A stretch of 64,000 nucleotides of DNA, from positions 1,984,001 to 2,048,000 of the forward strand of contig NZ_OZ244942.1 of the NCBI RefSeq assembly GCF_965222285.1, written 5' to 3'. Shown here in pieces: positions 24,469-32,199 of the stretch. The stretch is from Tepidicaulis sp002389665 (GTDB lineage Bacteria > Pseudomonadota > Alphaproteobacteria > Parvibaculales > Parvibaculaceae). The notes below the pieces were generated by a model. The model did no database searches. It worked only from the letters and a program-made list of their open reading frames with translations, and was not told the origin of the DNA. Positions within the stretch are counted from its first letter, which is position 1. The number at the start of each line of letters is the position of its first letter. Both the position numbers and the translations under genes were made by a program.

Positions 24469-24948
24469 ATGAACGAGACCCAGCTTGCCGCCTATTTCGG
24501 CTATGCGGAAAAGATCGGCCGCGCCGTCGCCTATTACGGGCTCGGCCTGATTTTCTTTGCCTTCGGTCTTTATAAATTCACGCCGGAGGAAGCTGCCGCC
24601 ATCGAGCCGCTGCTCATTCACAGCCCGTTCCTGTCCTGGCTGCATGCCGGTTTCGGTGCGCAAGGCGCATCCAACGTGATCGGCGTCGTGGAACTTGCCA
24701 TCGCACTTGCGATTTTCGCCCGCCGCTTCCTGCCCCGTGCCGCCGCCTTCGGCTGCTTGGGTGCGGCCGGTTCACTCGTCATGACCGTGAGCTTTCTCTT
24801 CACCACGCCGGGCGTGAGTGAGGATACGGCCGGCTTCCTCATCAAGGACGTGCTGCTTTTCGGCATCGCCATGTGGGCGGCGGGGGAAGCCTGGGCCATG
24901 GCCCGCAGCGGCGCGCGCAGCCCGGCAGCGCTTGCCCGTTCCGCCTGA
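24469..24948 (+). CDS. DUF417 (YkgB/RclC-like) inner-membrane protein
   Basis: A 159-residue four-helix membrane protein with the DUF417 core: GLIFFAFGLYKFTPEEAAAIEPLLIHSPFLSWL, NVIGVVELAIALAIFA, then two further helices. In E. coli the homologue RclC belongs to the reactive-chlorine resistance operon. Coupling to a Cys-rich MarR regulator fits an oxidant-responsive pair (inference). The ATG has a strong GAGGAGG site. A bidirectional terminator follows. Confidence 0.87.
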   Translation: MNETQLAAYFGYAEKIGRAVAYYGLGLIFFAFGLYKFTPEEAAAIEPLLIHSPFLSWLHAGFGAQGASNVIGVVELAIALAIFARRFLPRAAAFGCLGAAGSLVMTVSFLFTTPGVSEDTAGFLIKDVLLFGIAMWAAGEAWAMARSGARSPAALARSA

Positions 24949-24969
24949 AGGAAACGTCCCCCCAAAACA

Positions 24970-25005
24970 AAAGCGGGCCCTTTCACAAGGGCCCGCTTTC
25001 TTTTT
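24970..25005 (+). terminator. Bidirectional intrinsic terminator
   Basis: 13-bp stem AAGCGGGCCCTT / AAGGGCCCGCTT with T-run after it and A-run before it, between the convergent DUF417 and GMC genes. Confidence 0.92.
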
Positions 25006-25022
25006 ACCTGTCTCGTCGGCGC

Positions 25023-26663
25023 TTACGCGACCTCGCGGTCCTCGGCGATCATGACATTCTCCGGCGGCAGCGGCGCCTTGCCCAGCATGTCGTCGGAAAT
25101 CTTTTCCGCGATCATGATGGTCGGGGCGTTGGTGTTGCCACCCACCAGCGTCGGCATGACGGAGGCATCGACGACGCGCAGGTTTTCCAAACCGTGCACG
25201 CGGCAGCGCTCGTCCACCACGGCCATGTTGTCCTTGCCCATCTTGGCGGTGCCGACGGGGTGATAGATCGTCTCCGCCGTCTCGCGGATCCAGGCATCGA
25301 TCTGCTCGTCGGTTTTGACATCCGCGCCCGGCCAGAATTCCGCACCCCGGTAAGGGTCCATCGCCTTCTGTGCCAAAATCTCGCGCACCATCTTCACGCC
25401 TTCGCGCATCACGATGCGGTCGGCTTCCGCTTCCAGATAGTTCGGCTGGATGATCGGCGCCTGTGAGGGATCGAGGCTCTTCAGCCCGATAAAGCCGCGG
25501 CTTTCCGGGCGCAGCTGACAGATATGCGTCGTATAGGCATGACGGTCAGACTTGATCCGCGCGTGATCGCGCATGAAGGCTGCCACGAAGTGGATCTGCA
25601 CATCCGGCACTTCCAGTTCCTTGCGCGTCTTCAGGAAGCCGCCGGACTCAAGCCCGTTCGAGGTGCCGACACCGGATTTGAAGAAGACATATTGCATGCC
25701 CGTCATCAGCTGCTTGAGCGGGTTCGAGACCTGGCTATGCAGCGTGACGGGCTCCGGGCATTCCTGGATCACCGTGCAATCGAGGTGATCCTGCAGGTTC
25801 TGCCCGACGCCGGGCAGATCGGCGACGACATCGATGCCGAATTTGCGCAGGTAATCGGCCTTGCCGATGCCCGAGAGCATGAGCGTTTGGGGCGAATTGA
25901 TCGCACCGCCGCACAGAATGACTTCCGCATCGGCATAAGCCTTCTGCGTTTGTTTCTTCTGCACATATTCAACGCCGACGGCCTTATTGCCTTCGAAGAG
26001 AATGCGTGAAGTCAGCGCTTCAACTTCCACCGTCAGATTGGGACGGCCGAGCGCGGGCACGAGATAGCCCTTGGCCGCGCTGCAGCGCTGACCGTTCTTG
26101 ATCGTATGCTGGTAAGGGCCGACGCCTTCCTGCTGCGGGCCGTTGAAGTCGTCCGTATAAGGATGGCCTGCCTGCTTGCCCGCTTCGACGAAGGCATCGA
26201 AAAGCACATTGGGGCTGCGTCCGTTGGAAACGCCGAGAGGTCCGTCGCCGCCATGGAACGTATCATTGCCGTTCTCATTACCTTCCGAGCGGCGGAAATA
26301 GGGCAGCACATCGGAGAAGCCCCAGCCCTCAAGGCCCATCTGACGCCACATGTCATAATCGCGCGCATGGCCGCGAATATAGATCATGCCGTTGATGGAG
26401 GACGAGCCGCCCAGCACCTTGCCGCGCGGCCAGTAAAGCTTGCGGTTGTTCAGATGCTGCTGGCCTTCGGTCCAGTAATACCAGTTGGCGAATTCATTGC
26501 CGATCAGCTTGCCGACGCCTGCGGGCATATGAAAGAGGACGCTCTTGTCCTTGCCGCCCGCTTCCAGAAGCAGGACTTTCTTGCTCGGATCGGCGGACAG
26601 GCGGTTGGCCAGAACGCAGCCGGCGCTGCCGGCCCCGACAATGATATAATCGTAACGTGTCAT
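25023..26663 (-). CDS. GMC-family FAD oxidoreductase (alcohol/choline dehydrogenase type)
   Basis: A 546-residue flavoenzyme. It has an N-terminal dinucleotide-binding GAGSAGC (10-16), the GMC signature 1 (RGKVLGGSSSINGMIYIRGH) and signature 2 (GAINSPQTLMLSGIG). The catalytic pair is His in TIYHPVGTAKMG and Asn in GGNTNAPTIMIAEK. The best match by eye is the AlkJ/BetA branch, oxidising primary alcohols with electrons going to the respiratory chain. It stands alone between a terminator and a 230-bp upstream gap. Confidence 0.9.
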   Translation of the reverse strand: MTRYDYIIVGAGSAGCVLANRLSADPSKKVLLLEAGGKDKSVLFHMPAGVGKLIGNEFANWYYWTEGQQHLNNRKLYWPRGKVLGGSSSINGMIYIRGHARDYDMWRQMGLEGWGFSDVLPYFRRSEGNENGNDTFHGGDGPLGVSNGRSPNVLFDAFVEAGKQAGHPYTDDFNGPQQEGVGPYQHTIKNGQRCSAAKGYLVPALGRPNLTVEVEALTSRILFEGNKAVGVEYVQKKQTQKAYADAEVILCGGAINSPQTLMLSGIGKADYLRKFGIDVVADLPGVGQNLQDHLDCTVIQECPEPVTLHSQVSNPLKQLMTGMQYVFFKSGVGTSNGLESGGFLKTRKELEVPDVQIHFVAAFMRDHARIKSDRHAYTTHICQLRPESRGFIGLKSLDPSQAPIIQPNYLEAEADRIVMREGVKMVREILAQKAMDPYRGAEFWPGADVKTDEQIDAWIRETAETIYHPVGTAKMGKDNMAVVDERCRVHGLENLRVVDASVMPTLVGGNTNAPTIMIAEKISDDMLGKAPLPPENVMIAEDREVA

Positions 26664-26834
26664 AAGCTTCCCTTCTCACAGCTTCCTGGCCCGCAGTTTC
26701 TTATCGCAAGAATGTGGCTGCCATGTCCGGCAGCCCGCTCCCTGCCCTGCTATCCGGGCTCGGCCCTTCACGGCCTTTTATAATGGCCTTTTTCTCAGGC
26801 CCTTGTTCTGATTTTGCCGAATTGTGATATGTCA

Positions 26835-26862
26835 GCAAAGATGACGCAAGCGTCATCTTTGC
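26835..26862. promoter_or_regulatory. 28-bp perfect inverted repeat
   Basis: Arms GCAAAGATGACGC and GCGTCATCTTTGC separated by AA. It lies 31 nt beyond the OmpA gene stop and about 170 nt upstream of the GMC start on the same strand. Neither side has a T-run, so it may be an operator for the GMC gene or a rho-independent-like 3' stabilising hairpin. Confidence 0.6.
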
Positions 26863-26892
26863 CAAATCTCGCCTGAAAGCTTTTCCCTTAAC

Positions 26893-27795
26893 TTACGGGA
26901 TCAGCGTGACCAAGGTGCGCCGGTTCAACGGCTCGCGGACCCCGTCCCCGGTCGCCACGGCAGGACGGGTTTCCCCATAGCCAATCGTCTCGATCGCTTC
27001 GGGAAGCGCGCCCATTTCCACCAGCACCGTTTTCACGATTTCGGCGCGGCGTACGGAAAGCCGGTCATTGTAAGAAGCAGGGCCCGATGTATCCGTATGC
27101 CCTTCGGCGCGGATGAGGCCGTGGCCGCCGGCACGCGCCGTTTCGATGGCGGTATTGAGCACTTCCAGCGCCTCGGCGGAAAGCGACCATTCATCGAAGC
27201 CGAAATAGACGGTGAAATTCGCCGGCTGCGGCGCCTGCACGACCGGCGCAGGGGCCGGGGCAAGGGCCGTTTCCAAACGGCTGATATAGGAAAGGAAGCG
27301 GCCCCGGCATTCAAAGGCAGGCGCGGCACCCGAATCCATGGCGATCTCATGGACCCAGCAGTCGTAAGCGGTTTGCGCCACCGCGGCCATATCGGGCTCG
27401 GCTTCCTTGGCGCCGAGATTGAAGGCCGCCGTCAGACGCTGACGCGCATCTGCGGTCTCCGGCACGCTGGCGATGGGCGCCAAAGGCTCGACATCGACGC
27501 CGCCTGCCGCTTCCAGCGCTTTCGCGGCATAGAACTCGGCTTGCTCATCGGCGCCCTGCCCATCACGGGCCGTCGCTAGATTAAGATAAGAGCGGTAAAG
27601 CGCCTGCTGAAAGGCGCTGCCGCCCGGCACCGTGTCCAGCGCATCGTCATAAAGGCTTGAGGAACACGCAGCGACGGCGAGACCTAAGAAAAGAACCACG
27701 GCATATTTGAAAGCCGCCCCCGATGAAGCGAATACCGCGCCGATTGCCCGTCCCCGGAAACCGTTTTCCATCGTTTTTTGTGCCGTGCCCCGCAT
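26893..27795 (-). CDS. OmpA-domain outer-membrane lipoprotein
   Basis: A 300-residue protein with a basic N-region, hydrophobic stretch and lipobox AVAA|C (Cys at about 44). A middle helical domain (residues 60-200) is followed by a peptidoglycan-binding OmpA C-terminal domain (FTVYFGFDEWSLSAEALEVL; EGHTDTSGPASYNDRLSVRRAE with the NxxLSxxRA motif; GYGETRPAVATGDGVREPLNRR). It tethers the outer membrane to peptidoglycan. The first ATG has GAGGG upstream; an ATG 24 nt downstream would shorten the N-region. It is divergent from the PilZ gene. Confidence 0.85.
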   Translation of the reverse strand: MRGTAQKTMENGFRGRAIGAVFASSGAAFKYAVVLFLGLAVAACSSSLYDDALDTVPGGSAFQQALYRSYLNLATARDGQGADEQAEFYAAKALEAAGGVDVEPLAPIASVPETADARQRLTAAFNLGAKEAEPDMAAVAQTAYDCWVHEIAMDSGAAPAFECRGRFLSYISRLETALAPAPAPVVQAPQPANFTVYFGFDEWSLSAEALEVLNTAIETARAGGHGLIRAEGHTDTSGPASYNDRLSVRRAEIVKTVLVEMGALPEAIETIGYGETRPAVATGDGVREPLNRRTLVTLIP

Positions 27796-28028
27796 CGTGC
27801 CCTCATCTTCGGCTGCATACCGCAGCCCCGTTGCGCCGCTCGAAACGGCTTGTTCTTTGGTCCTGGGTTGTCCTAAGTAAGGTTAACCGCTTTAGTCTTA
27901 TAGCGCGAAAAGACGTGTTTAGGCCAGCAATGCTGCGTAAAAGCGAAGCAACTCATTAACTTTCCTGTCCTAGGATAAACGGCAAAGAACACCATGCAGA
28001 ATCGGCAGTTCAAAGGGGCGCGCCTGTC

Positions 28029-28646
28029 ATGCAGGAGAAGAAATTGAACGAAGACCGCCGCCGCGCAGAGCGTAAAGAGCTTTCCGTCGAAGGCCGTCTG
28101 ATGACGCCGGCGGGCGAGGAATATACATGCAGCGTGCTCGACATCTCGCTGGTCGGCATCGCGCTCTCCACACCTGCCCCGGCGAATCTCGACGACAAAG
28201 TCATCATCTATCTGAACGATCTGGGCCGTTTCGAAGGCAAGGTCGTGCGGATGATCGATAATGGGTTCTGCGTGGAAATTCACCTGGTGACGCCGCGGCG
28301 CGAACGGGTTGCCGAACGCATCCGCTGGCTGTTCGAGAACCAGCGTCTGCCTGCGGCATCCGCCGAAAGCCAGCGCCAGTTCCCGCGTATCACGCCGAAG
28401 GAATCCGGCCTTGGCGCGGCCTCACGGCTCATCCTGCCAAACGGCGAGCGCACAGAATGCCGCGTGCTCGACATGTCGCTGAGCGGCGCGCATCTGAAAA
28501 CCGATCTGCGTCCGCCCATCGATTCGCGTGTGCAGGTGGGCCGCATGACCGGCCGCGTCGTGCGCCATACGCCCGAAGGTATCGGCGTGCATTTCGACAC
28601 GCTCGCCACCGAGCTGCCGACCGACGCCTCGCATCTGACCGAGTAA
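28029..28646 (+). CDS. Protein with two tandem PilZ domains
   Basis: A 205-residue protein. Domain 1 (about 8-100) has the c-di-GMP motifs RRRAER (10-15) and D38-IS-LVG43. Domain 2 (about 118-200) has RQFPRITP and LDMSLSGA. Both thus retain RxxxR-like and D/NxSxxG elements, though domain 2's Arg motif is less standard. Likely a c-di-GMP receptor; c-di-GMP controls holdfast and surface attachment in related bacteria. It is divergent from the OmpA lipoprotein gene. Confidence 0.85.
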   Translation: MQEKKLNEDRRRAERKELSVEGRLMTPAGEEYTCSVLDISLVGIALSTPAPANLDDKVIIYLNDLGRFEGKVVRMIDNGFCVEIHLVTPRRERVAERIRWLFENQRLPAASAESQRQFPRITPKESGLGAASRLILPNGERTECRVLDMSLSGAHLKTDLRPPIDSRVQVGRMTGRVVRHTPEGIGVHFDTLATELPTDASHLTE

Positions 28647-28759
28647 TCCCGCCAAATTAGCAAAACAGGGCGCGAGGATGCGGGGACACCCCCGCTATCC
28701 GCCCTGCGCCCTGGCCGCTAAACTGCCCCGTCAAGGAATCAGAAAACGGGGCGGAACTC

Positions 28760-29461
28760 ATGTCAGACAATCTGCTGAGCTATGAAGTGAGAAACGGCGT
28801 TGCCGAAATCCATATGGATGACGGGCGCGCCAATGCACTTGGTCATGAAATGATCGGCGCGCTCAACGGCGCGCTCGACAAAGCAGAAAAGGAAGCAAAC
28901 GCCGTCTTGCTCTCCGGGCGCGAAGGCCGCTTCTGCGCGGGCTTCGATCTGTCGGTGATGAGCGGCGGACCGGAAGCTGTGCAGAACCTGGTGGGCTCCG
29001 GCGCCAAACTTCTCACCCGTCTTTATATGTATCCGCTGCCCGTCATCACCGCCTGCACGGGCCATGCGCTGGCTGCAGGCGGGCTTTTGCTGCTTGCCTC
29101 GGACTACCGGATCGGGGCGGAAGGCGCGTTCAAGATCGGGCTCAATGAAGTAGCGATCGGCATGACGACGCCGCTCTTCCTCCTCGACTTCGCCCGCGAC
29201 CGCGTGCCCGCGCCGCTCTTCGATCAGGCGACCGTCCATGCGCGCATCTTCGACCCTGAAAGCGCGGTTTCCGCCGGCTTCCTCGATGAAACCGCCACGC
29301 CGGAAGCGTTGATGAAAACCGCTATCGCAAAGGCCGAAGCCATGGGCGCCCTGCCCCGCGCAGCCTTTTCCGGCACCAAACGCAAAGCTCATGGCCCCAC
29401 CGTCCGCCATATTGAAGACACACTCACAGCCGATTCTTCGAGCTTTGATGGGGCGCATTAG
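28760..29461 (+). CDS. Crotonase-family enoyl-CoA hydratase/isomerase
   Basis: A 233-residue crotonase. The oxyanion loops are SGREGRFCAGFDLSVM and CTGHALAAGGLLLLASDYRIG. The first catalytic Glu position is kept (IGLNEVAIGM), while the second is not clearly a Glu (PLFDQATVH). It is shorter than canonical hydratases (about 260), as in the isomerase/decarboxylase-like branch. Exact reaction is not predictable. It is a single-gene unit. Confidence 0.85.
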   Translation: MSDNLLSYEVRNGVAEIHMDDGRANALGHEMIGALNGALDKAEKEANAVLLSGREGRFCAGFDLSVMSGGPEAVQNLVGSGAKLLTRLYMYPLPVITACTGHALAAGGLLLLASDYRIGAEGAFKIGLNEVAIGMTTPLFLLDFARDRVPAPLFDQATVHARIFDPESAVSAGFLDETATPEALMKTAIAKAEAMGALPRAAFSGTKRKAHGPTVRHIEDTLTADSSSFDGAH

Positions 29462-29485
29462 CCTCTGTTCTCAGGAGAACGGAAA

Positions 29486-29995
29486 ATGAGGCGGTTCATG
29501 CATTTTCGCTTTCTGACGATCGGCCTGCTTGCGGCGGGCCTGGCCTTTGCTCAAAGCGCGCCGGCGAGGGCCGAGTGCGCCGTGGACAGCACCGAGGGCG
29601 TCCTTGGCGGGCTTGCCGGGGCGGCGCTGGGCGGTTTTCTCGGCTCGAAAATCGGCAGCGGTTCGGGCAAAACGGCCGCCACGATCGGCGGCGCGCTGCT
29701 GGGCGGTTTTGCGGGCAATCAGGCCGCACGTAATCTGACCTGCCAGGACCAATCTTATATGTACGACACCACCCAGTCCTCACTGGAGCGCTACCCGTCC
29801 GGGCAGAGCGCCACGTGGCGCAATCCCGATAGCGGGCATTGGGGCACGGTAACGCCGGTCAGCACCTATCAGGGTAACGGTGGGCGCAATTGCCGCGAGT
29901 TCGAACAGACGATCTATATCGACGGCCAGCCGGAACAGGCGACGGGCACGGCCTGCCGTCAGGGCGACGGCACTTGGAAGATCATCGGCGGCTAA
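29486..29995 (+). CDS. Glycine-zipper 2TM surface antigen-like protein
   Basis: A 169-residue exported protein with a signal peptide ending near residue 29 (PARA|ECAV). It has a glycine zipper (GVLGGLAGAALGGFLGSKIGSGSGKTAATIGGALLGGFAGNQ), and a C-terminal 17-kDa surface antigen/RT0821-type domain (WRNPDSGHWGTVTPVSTYQ...CREFEQTIYIDGQPEQATGTACRQGDGTWKII). Outer-membrane or periplasmic role. It is followed by a terminator. Confidence 0.85.
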   Translation: MRRFMHFRFLTIGLLAAGLAFAQSAPARAECAVDSTEGVLGGLAGAALGGFLGSKIGSGSGKTAATIGGALLGGFAGNQAARNLTCQDQSYMYDTTQSSLERYPSGQSATWRNPDSGHWGTVTPVSTYQGNGGRNCREFEQTIYIDGQPEQATGTACRQGDGTWKIIGG

Positions 29996-30022
29996 GCACA
30001 GAAACGCCGAAGCGGTTTAAAG

Positions 30023-30048
30023 CGGGAGACGGCAACGTCTCCCGTTTT
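30023..30048 (+). terminator. Intrinsic terminator
   Basis: 9-bp stem CGGGAGACG / CGTCTCCCG, GCAA loop, TTTT tail, 28 nt past the surface-antigen gene. Confidence 0.88.
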
Positions 30049-30099
30049 GCTTTGCGCCCGCCTGGGCGGCATCCAGCGAAATTGCTTCAAATTATCGGA

Positions 30100-30260
30100 A
30101 AAGAAATCTGAAAATTGAATACAAATAAAAACAAAAGATAATAAAAGTATATACAAATAATCTCTGAACTTATCTCAAATACACCCTCCCGTTTTGGAAA
30201 TATAGAAACCCGAGACGTGTAACTTACTCAATACAGGATCGAAAGATCGGGGTAAGTACA
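30100..30260 (+). promoter_or_regulatory. Strongly A/T-rich upstream region of the BTLCP gene
   Basis: About 100 bases (30100-30200) are overwhelmingly A and T in a GC-rich genome, with repeated ACAAATAA/AAATAATAAAA blocks, then a G-rich ribosome site (GGGG) before ATG 30261. It is likely an UP-element-like or nucleoid-protein-bound promoter region. Confidence 0.5.
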
Positions 30261-31031
30261 ATGTTCTTGATGCGTTTAGTAATCAGCGTTGCGCTGGTGC
30301 TTTATCTGGTGGGGTGCCAGACGATTGCGCCGGATGCGACGTCCGGGCTGAAAGCCGGTAAGCCAGTGGCGCCGGCCGAAAGAGCCCTCCAGCTTGCTTC
30401 CATGGAAGCTGGCTCTCAGGTCGTTCCCCCCTTCGGATATATCGGATTTTGCCTGCGCCATGCGGCGGAGTGCGAAACCGGCACCGACACGCCTTCCAGC
30501 GTGGAGCTGACGCCCGAAAAATGGCGCGAGCTCAACGAGGTGAACGACTACGTCAACAAAGCCATCCGGCCGGTCGAAGACATCGAGCTTTATAGCCGTG
30601 CCGAATGGTGGGCCTATCCGGGCGAAGAAGGCGGCGACTGCGAAGATTATGCCCTGCTCAAGCGTAAATTGCTGATCGAGCGCGGCTGGCCTGCAGATGC
30701 GCTGCTGCTCTCCGTGGTGAAGGAGTGGAACGGGGCCGGTCATGCGGTGCTTACCGCCGTCACCGACAAGGGCGACTACGCGCTCGACAATCAGGCCGCC
30801 AACATCGTGCTCTGGAAAGACACGCCCTATAGCTGGGTGAAGCGCCAGTCCCGCACCCATCCTTATATGTGGGTCAACCTGGACCCGGAGCGCGAGGAAG
30901 CCATCCGTCTTGCAAGCGCCGAGGTGCCGAAGCGCCCGGCCTTGCAAAAGCCTGCCGGCGCAGCGCCGGAAGGCACGTCCAACCTGCAAAAGCCGCTTGA
31001 AGAAGGCGTCTTGAAGCAGAGCGTAAATTAG
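30261..31031 (+). CDS. Transglutaminase-like cysteine protease (BTLCP, LapG-like) lipoprotein
   Basis: A 256-residue lipoprotein (lipobox LVG|C19) with a bacterial transglutaminase-like cysteine proteinase domain. The triad is visible as C127 (GGDCEDYALLKR), H161 (GHAVLTAV) and D176 (YALDNQ). LapG of this family cleaves large surface adhesins under c-di-GMP control; the typical LapG is soluble periplasmic, so the acylated N-terminus is a variation. The C-terminal 50 residues are Pro/Ala/Lys-rich and probably disordered. No LapD or adhesin gene is in the window. Confidence 0.85.
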   Translation: MFLMRLVISVALVLYLVGCQTIAPDATSGLKAGKPVAPAERALQLASMEAGSQVVPPFGYIGFCLRHAAECETGTDTPSSVELTPEKWRELNEVNDYVNKAIRPVEDIELYSRAEWWAYPGEEGGDCEDYALLKRKLLIERGWPADALLLSVVKEWNGAGHAVLTAVTDKGDYALDNQAANIVLWKDTPYSWVKRQSRTHPYMWVNLDPEREEAIRLASAEVPKRPALQKPAGAAPEGTSNLQKPLEEGVLKQSVN

Positions 31032-31037
31032 GAGATC

Positions 31038-31056
31038 GGGCAGGCCCCGCCTGCCC
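31038..31056 (+). terminator. GC hairpin after the BTLCP gene
   Basis: GGGCAGG / CCTGCCC stem with 5-nt loop, 7 nt after the stop codon; lacks a T-run, so termination strength is uncertain. Confidence 0.45.
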
Positions 31057-31184
31057 CACGATCCCCCCGATCAGGCCCTTTCACCCCCCTTGGGCCTGGT
31101 CCTGTCGAGGCCGGTCCCGTCGCGAGGCGGGGCCGGCTGGACAGTTTTAGGCCATGAGAAAGCGAGGCCGAAAGGGAACGGCTC

Positions 31185-31964
31185 TTACCGGCCCTTCCAT
31201 TGGGGTTTGCGTTTTTCGGCAAAGGCGCGCGGACCTTCGATTAGGTCTTCGCTTTTGAACAGTGCCGCAACGGCGGGATATTTCCCGTTCACCGCTTTTT
31301 CCAGGTCCGCCTCATCAAGCCCTTTATAGACGCTCTCTTTGGAAGCTTTGATCGACATGGGCGAGCATTCCATGATCAGCCCGGCCCAGCGTTTGGCTGC
31401 CTCAAGAAGCTGATCCGCCGGCACGACTTCATTGACGAAACCGAGCTGGCGCCCTTCTTCCGCACCGACGACACGGCCCGTCAGGATCATACCCATGGCC
31501 TGCTTCAGGCCGATCTGGCGCGGCAGCCGGTGGAGGCCCCCGGCGAGCGCTGCAAGCCCGACTTTAGGCTCAGGCAGCGCGAAATTCGCTTTCTCCGAGG
31601 CAATGATGAGATCGCAGGCGAGCGCGATCTCGAAGCCGCCGCCCATGGCCACACCGTTTACCGCGGCAATGACCGGCTTGTTGAGGTCATAGCGCGCGGT
31701 GAGCCCGGCAAAGCCGGTAGCCGGAACTTCCAGCTTGTTGCCTTCGGCCTGGTATTTCAGGTCGTTGCCTGCCGAAAAGGCGCGGTCCCCTGCCCCGGTG
31801 ATGATCGCCACCCAAAGATCGGGATCGGCGGCAAAATCGTTGAAGACTTTCTCCAGCTCGAAATTGGCCGGCGGGTGCAGCGAGTTCATCCGGTCGGGAC
31901 GGTTCATCGTCACGATCAGCAGGTGTCCGTCGCGCTCCACCGAGCAGAATTCATAATCAGCCAT
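31185..31964 (-). CDS. Enoyl-CoA hydratase/isomerase family protein
   Basis: A 259-residue crotonase with oxyanion loops (AFSAGNDLKYQ; AAVNGVAMGGGFEIALACDLIIAS) and the first catalytic Glu (FALPEPKVGLAALAGGLHRL). The second Glu position appears non-acidic (LKQAMGM), so dehydrating hydratase activity is uncertain. The start at 31964 follows GGGAG. A C-terminal helix FAEKRKPQWKGR is typical. Confidence 0.87.
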   Translation of the reverse strand: MADYEFCSVERDGHLLIVTMNRPDRMNSLHPPANFELEKVFNDFAADPDLWVAIITGAGDRAFSAGNDLKYQAEGNKLEVPATGFAGLTARYDLNKPVIAAVNGVAMGGGFEIALACDLIIASEKANFALPEPKVGLAALAGGLHRLPRQIGLKQAMGMILTGRVVGAEEGRQLGFVNEVVPADQLLEAAKRWAGLIMECSPMSIKASKESVYKGLDEADLEKAVNGKYPAVAALFKSEDLIEGPRAFAEKRKPQWKGR

Positions 31965-32199
31965 TTGTTTCTCCCTGTTCGCCGCCCCCTCACCGGAGGG
32001 CGCTTTATTGCTTGCCATCAATTTGCCGTGCGCGGCCCGTCAGGACAAGCCGGGGGCAGGCCACCCCCCGGAGCGCGCTAAATTCCCGTAATCGGACGCA
32101 GCGGCAGCCCCGGGTAAGCCTCCATTAAGCATTCTGCCCTTAAGTTGTCCTGTGGTGAAAAGCCGCCACAAGTCCGTTTCGAATCAAGGCACACAGTTT

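Noticed and set aside
32100..32150. TTAAGC...CTTAAG as a CtrA site
   Set aside because: The two TTAA elements are separated by 11 nt instead of 7.
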